Part shown: positions 36,378 to 39,291 of the stretch, in pieces | How the letters are laid out: each line of letters opens with the position of its first letter | How positions within the stretch are numbered: position 1 is the stretch's first letter | NCBI RefSeq assembly: GCF_001476655.1 | Contig: NZ_LDRT01000060.1 | Location: forward strand, 1-39,291 | Source: Microbacterium testaceum | Lineage (GTDB): Bacteria > Actinomycetota > Actinomycetes > Actinomycetales > Microbacteriaceae | Length of the DNA stretch: 39,291 bases | Direction: 5' to 3' | Translations under genes and position numbers: made by a program | Notes under the pieces: generated by a model | The model's database searches: none | Seen by the model: only the letters and a program-made list of their open reading frames with translations | What the model was told of the DNA's origin: nothing

Positions 36378-36650
36378 ATGAACACCTGGACGTTCCTGAC
36401 GAACCACGCCCACGTGTTCATCTACGTCGCCCGCGACCCCGGCGCGCGCGTCCGCGAGATCGCGGATGCCGTCGGCATCACCGAGCGCACGGCGCACGGC
36501 ATCCTCGCCGACCTCGTCGAAGCCGGCTACCTCAAGCGCGAGAAGGAGGGCCGACGCAATCGCTACGAGTGCGTCGAGGACCTCCCGATGCGCCACCCCG
36601 TCGAGAGCGACCACCCGGTGGGGGCGTTGTTGGAGGCGTTGAAGGGCTGA
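36378..36650 (+). CDS. Winged-helix (MarR/ArsR-like) regulator beside dabBA
   Basis: 90 aa. One compact DNA-binding domain: WTFLTNHAHVFIYVARDPGARV, then IADAVGITERTAHGILADLVEAGYL and wing KREKEGRRNRY, with a short tail RHPVESDHPVGALLEAL. There is no separate ligand domain. The same small protein type is widespread in actinobacteria. Divergent from dabB across 98 bp, so it is the best candidate regulator of the DAB operon, although known DAB operons use LysR types. The ATG at 36378 is supported by the -10 box; upstream in-frame codons lie inside the promoter. Confidence 0.85.
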   Translation: MNTWTFLTNHAHVFIYVARDPGARVREIADAVGITERTAHGILADLVEAGYLKREKEGRRNRYECVEDLPMRHPVESDHPVGALLEALKG

Positions 36651-36869
36651 GTCCTCCTGCGCCTCCTCGGGCGCGAGGAACGTGAGAGCGAGGGCGCGCC
36701 CTGCGTCCGAAGCCGTTTGGCGCCCTCGGATCCGACGACGGTCAGCTCGTCGGGGCGACGTCCCCGTGCTCGCGGATCAGGCCACCGCCGACGACGGGGT
36801 GCGTGGCCGACATCGTCGACCTTCTGGTGAATGCCGTGTGGGGCGCGTATGCCCATGCGACAATGAGCC
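36651..36869. other. Intergenic region, no gene recognised
   Basis: A short hairpin TCCTCG-GGCG-CGAGGA (36663-36678) may end the regulator transcript. GACAAT (36859-36864) five bases before the next ATG looks like a leaderless -10 box. Short open frames on either strand do not resemble proteins I know. Confidence 0.4.
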
Positions 36870-37376
36870 ATGCCGCTCACCTCTGAGTCGTTCTGGCCGT
36901 GGAGGCTGCGGTCCCGAGGCAAGGCGACGGTAGCCGCACAGATTCCCGCCCAAGATCTGTATGCCGCCATGATCAAGGACACGATCTCGCCAGCCCTCCG
37001 TGCAGAGGGGCTCATCGGGTCCGGCGGCCGCTACTCCGTGAGATCGGACACCCACTGGGCGCTCGTCGGGTTCCAGAAATCCGCGTACAGCGATCGCCGT
37101 GAGATCCAGTTCACCGTGAACCTCATGGTTGTCCGGAGGGACGAATGGCTTGCCCAGGCAGCGGAGGACTCCTCCTTTCCGGTGAAGCCCTCTGCCTCCC
37201 TGGGTTACGGCTCTGTGATGCCCAAGCGCATCGGCTCGCTCGTGGGTGACGGTGCCGACAAGTGGTGGCGCCTCTTCGGCGGGCAGGATGTCGATCTCCT
37301 CGCGGCGGATGTATTGACGGACCTGCGAGACGCGGGTCTCCCGTGGCTTCGCGAGCGCGTGGCTGCGACGAGCTGA
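36870..37376 (+). CDS. DUF4304 domain protein
   Basis: 168 aa, no known activity. The DUF4304 pattern is seen: MIKDTISPALRAEGLIGSG, then WALVGFQKSAYSDRREIQFTVNL and VVRRDEW, with a C-terminal helical part (ADVLTDLRDAGLPWLRE). No signal peptide or membrane segment. GC and third-position G/C are visibly lower than in neighbouring genes, which may reflect transfer. Leaderless start likely. Confidence 0.78.
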   Translation: MPLTSESFWPWRLRSRGKATVAAQIPAQDLYAAMIKDTISPALRAEGLIGSGGRYSVRSDTHWALVGFQKSAYSDRREIQFTVNLMVVRRDEWLAQAAEDSSFPVKPSASLGYGSVMPKRIGSLVGDGADKWWRLFGGQDVDLLAADVLTDLRDAGLPWLRERVAATS

Positions 37377-37392
37377 CCCCGTCCGCGAGCCT

Positions 37393-37410
37393 GGCGGCGT
37401 CGTCGCCGCC
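37393..37410 (+). terminator. Possible terminator after the DUF4304 gene
   Basis: GGCGGCG-TCGT-CGCCGCC, a 7-bp stem and tetraloop 16 nt after the stop. No U-tract. Confidence 0.4.
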
Positions 37411-37444
37411 TCCCTCCCGCCGCAGGCGTGACGGCGACCGTGGC

Positions 37445-37554
37445 CGCGCCCCCACGCGATGAGAACAGAGGATGCCACGGCAACAGGCCACTGTGCGGAG
37501 GACCGCCCTGTTCTGGTGGCATCGCCTGTTCTCGTGACGGCGTGGGCGGGCGCG
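37445..37554. repeat. 110-bp imperfect inverted repeat
   Basis: The arms 37461-37478 and 37516-37533 pair at 16 of 18 positions. An inner AACAGG/CCTGTT pair (37482-37487, 37507-37512) and an outer GC-rich pair (about 37445-37457, 37541-37554) extend it. AGAACAG-type octamers recur several times in both orientations. It carries no open frame of note and could fold into one long hairpin as DNA or RNA. Confidence 0.75.
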
Positions 37555-37597
37555 ATGGTGCGGTGAATCCGTTGTTGTGCCCCCGCGCGAAGAGCGC

Positions 37598-37617
37598 TAA
37601 CGTGCAACCAAATGGTT
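37598..37617 (+). promoter_or_regulatory. -10 box and operator over the arsR-type start codon
   Basis: TAACGT (37598-37603) ends eight bases before the ATG. The dyad AACCA-AA-TGGTT (37606-37617) spans the start codon at 37612, well placed for autorepression by the ArsR protein. Confidence 0.65.
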
Positions 37618-38010
37618 AAACAACAGCCGCTCGACGACGCCGACATCGACCGCGTCTTCCACGCGCTCGCCGACGCGACGCGGCGTGACATCGTGCGACG
37701 CACGCTCGTCGCCGAGCAGTCGGTGACGCAGCTCGCGGCGGCCTACGCGATGTCGTTCGCGGCGGTGTCGAAGCACATCGCCGTGCTCGCCGAGGCGCGG
37801 CTCATCACGAAACGCGCAGAGGGCCGGGTGCGGCTGGTACGCGCCGATCCCGCCGCACTCGCGCGGGCGCAGGACCTGCTCCGCTCCTACGAAGACCTGT
37901 GGCGCGGCCGGATCGACCGGCTCGACGCCCTGCTGGCCGAACCCTCGCCCGCGACACCCCCTCACGACGGCGCCGGGGTCCCGGCATCCGTCCCTCCGCC
38001 TCCGAACTGA
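37612..38010 (+). CDS. ArsR-family repressor of an ArsR/SRPBCC pair
   Basis: 132 aa. Winged helix: VFHALADATRRDIVRRTL, SVTQLAAAYAMSFAAVSKHIAVL, LITKRAEGRVRLV, then a helix with LLRSYEDLWRGRIDRLDALL and a Pro-rich tail. No cysteine metal site is present, so it is not a metal sensor; it belongs to the SdpR-like group that accompanies SRPBCC proteins. 19 nt separate it from the SRPBCC gene, which it should regulate together with itself. Confidence 0.9.
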   Translation: MVKQQPLDDADIDRVFHALADATRRDIVRRTLVAEQSVTQLAAAYAMSFAAVSKHIAVLAEARLITKRAEGRVRLVRADPAALARAQDLLRSYEDLWRGRIDRLDALLAEPSPATPPHDGAGVPASVPPPPN

Positions 38011-38029
38011 ACCGACGAAGGAGTCCGTC

Positions 38030-39007
38030 ATGCCCGTCGCATCCGTCGAGAGCGACACCGAAGCGCTCACCATGACCCTGGTCGCCGACTTCCCCGTCGG
38101 ACCCGAGCGCCTGTGGGCGGTGTTCACCGATCCGCGGCAGCTCGAGCGGTTCTGGGGACCCCCGGGGTGGCCGGCGACGTTCGACGCCTTCGACTTCCGC
38201 GTCGGGGGCCACGCGAGATACCACATGACCTCCCCGCAGGGACAGCGTGCCGGGGGCGCGTGGGAGTTCACCGCGATCGATGAGCCGCGGGGCTTCGAGG
38301 TCGTCGACTCGTTCGCCGACGAGAACGGCGACCCGATCGAGGGCATGCCGTCGATGCGCATGGTCTTCTCGTTCGAGGCCACGCCCGAGGGTTCCCGGTT
38401 GCGCAACGTCAGCCACTTCGCATCCACCGAGGCCCTCGAGCAGGTCGTGGCGATGGGCGCTGTCGAAGGTTCGACCCTGGCGATGAACCAGCTCGACGCG
38501 GTGCTCGTGGGGCTGCGCGAGTTCGCGCAGGGCAAGGGCATGCAGCTCGAGGTACTGAGCGACCAGCACGTGCGCATCACGCGGCTCATCGACGGTCCGC
38601 GCGAGCTCGTCTGGCGCGCGCACCTCGACCCCGAGCTCATGCGGCGCTGGATGCTCGGTCCCGACGGCTGGCGCATGTCGGTGAGCGAGGTCGACCGCCG
38701 CGAGGGCGGCCGCTACCGCATCGCCTGGGAGCCCGAGCCGGGAACCGAGGGGGAGGCGTTCGGCTTCGACGGAGAGATCCTGCTGCTCGACGAGCCGCGC
38801 CGCATGGTGCAGACCGAGCACATGACCGGCACCGACCTGCCGACCACGACCAACGACCTCTCGCTCTACGAGGAGGACGGCGCGACGCTGGTCACCCTGC
38901 TGATCGAGTATCCGGATGCCGCCACCCGCGACGCCGTCCTCGCCACGGGCATGGTCGACGGGATGGAGGAGAGTTTCCGCCGCATGGAGCGGGTCGTCCT
39001 CGGCTGA
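38030..39007 (+). CDS. Tandem SRPBCC (AHSA1-like) domain protein
   Basis: 325 aa with two START-like domains. Domain 1, about residues 12-165, starts VAADF-like with PVGPERLWAVFTDPRQLERFW and GPPGWPATF. Domain 2, about 180-325, has ITRLIDGPRELVWRAHLDPELM and MLGPDGWRMSVSEVD. Each has the deep hydrophobic pocket fold used to bind lipids or hydrophobic ligands. The usual ArsR partner has one domain; here two are fused. GAAGGAG precedes the ATG. The ligand is unknown. Confidence 0.9.
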   Translation: MPVASVESDTEALTMTLVADFPVGPERLWAVFTDPRQLERFWGPPGWPATFDAFDFRVGGHARYHMTSPQGQRAGGAWEFTAIDEPRGFEVVDSFADENGDPIEGMPSMRMVFSFEATPEGSRLRNVSHFASTEALEQVVAMGAVEGSTLAMNQLDAVLVGLREFAQGKGMQLEVLSDQHVRITRLIDGPRELVWRAHLDPELMRRWMLGPDGWRMSVSEVDRREGGRYRIAWEPEPGTEGEAFGFDGEILLLDEPRRMVQTEHMTGTDLPTTTNDLSLYEEDGATLVTLLIEYPDAATRDAVLATGMVDGMEESFRRMERVVLG

Positions 39008-39013
39008 CCGACC

Positions 39014-39185
39014 GCACGACTCCTGCAGATCGGACGGATTCGGGAGGCAGAGGCGGGGGCGGCCGGATTCTGCAGGAGTTGTGCCGGCCGGGTCCGACGG
39101 GCGCCGGCGGGATCGGGCTGCCGGGCCGGGAACGCCGGGAGCCACGCCCCGCCCGTGCACAACTCCTGCAGAACGGACGGATTCC
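39014..39185. repeat. Three-copy GCACAACTCCTGCAGA-type repeat
   Basis: Copy A (39014-39042) and copy C (39157-39185) are direct and match at all but about three of 29 positions. A shorter inverted copy B (39070-39084 and flank) lies between them. A with B, or B with C, could fold into hairpins. The block follows the SRPBCC gene and adjoins the contig end. Confidence 0.75.
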
Positions 39186-39196
39186 CGGCGGAAAGG

Positions 39197-39291
39197 CCGT
39201 CCCTTATACACATATGAAGCTGCCGACGATCTTACGCGTGTCATTCATGCGGGTGCCCAGAGTAATAAACAACAAAAAAATACGAACCATT
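39197..39291. other. Nextera adapter read-through, not genomic
   Basis: 39197-39229 matches the Nextera mosaic-end/read adapter at 29 of 33 positions, including CTTATACACAT and GCTGCCGACGA. TCTTACGC (39230-39237) equals the reverse complement of a standard i5 index (number 517, from memory), followed by GTGT as in the P5 adapter. The rest is AT-rich, ending with a run of seven A, unlike the 70% GC genome. Confidence 0.93.

Noticed and set aside
36651..36869. Possible gene remnant between the winged-helix and DUF4304 genes.
   Set aside because: Short frames on both strands show no protein family resemblance.
37445..37554. Insertion sequence or integron attachment site.
   Set aside because: No transposase or integrase is nearby, and no flanking direct duplication is clear.

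Overview
The window is about 70% GC. Genes are packed with many 4-base ATGA/GTGA overlaps, GTG starts are common, and several genes look leaderless (a -10 box ending 5-7 nt before the start codon). Gene content and style point to a high-GC actinobacterium, most likely Microbacterium or another member of the Microbacteriaceae. The taxon is an inference; there is no rRNA or marker gene here. No tRNA, rRNA, CRISPR array, transposase or phage gene was seen. The right end (about 39197-39291) is not genome. It reads as a Nextera adapter with an i5 index, so the window ends at a contig end.

Region 1 (1-13380) is a glycan-use locus. A six-gene minus-strand chain, every junction a 4-base overlap, encodes a PfkB sugar kinase, a sugar-binding lipoprotein, two ABC permeases, glucosamine-6-phosphate deaminase (nagB) and a LacZ-type GH2 beta-galactosidase. 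Facing away from it are a DeoR-type repressor, a GH4 6-phospho-glycosidase overlapping it, a strong hairpin, and a GH38 alpha-mannosidase. The shared promoter region carries three TGAGCGAY half-sites and an AT-rich palindrome. nagB contains an in-frame 15-bp tandem repeat that looks like a domesticated intergenic repeat.

Region 2 (13395-26948) is an inositol island: a GntR/UTRA repressor; divergent iolC, a Cgl0158-type aldolase, iolA, iolB, iolD, an iolE-like gene and iolG; a terminator; an opposing second Gfo/Idh/MocA dehydrogenase; then an ABC importer (lipoprotein, permease, ATPase) closed by a strong terminator. Related TGTCAGGA-type sites overlap the predicted -10 boxes of both iolC and the importer, so one repressor probably controls uptake and breakdown together.

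Region 3 (27003-31049) holds single genes: a small lipoprotein, a small membrane protein, an MFS exporter, an AraC-type regulator and a DUF429 protein.

Region 4 (31138-36650) is the most unusual part: a DAB-type inorganic carbon accumulation operon (dabB, dabA) in an apparent heterotroph, translationally coupled to a PII-like protein and a DUF6671 zinc-ribbon protein, with a divergent winged-helix regulator. DabA keeps all four zinc/active-site residues (C350, D352, H520, C535).

Region 5 (36870-39196) holds a DUF4304 protein, a 110-bp imperfect inverted repeat, an ArsR repressor whose likely operator covers its own start codon, a tandem SRPBCC protein, and a triple-copy repeat next to the contig end.
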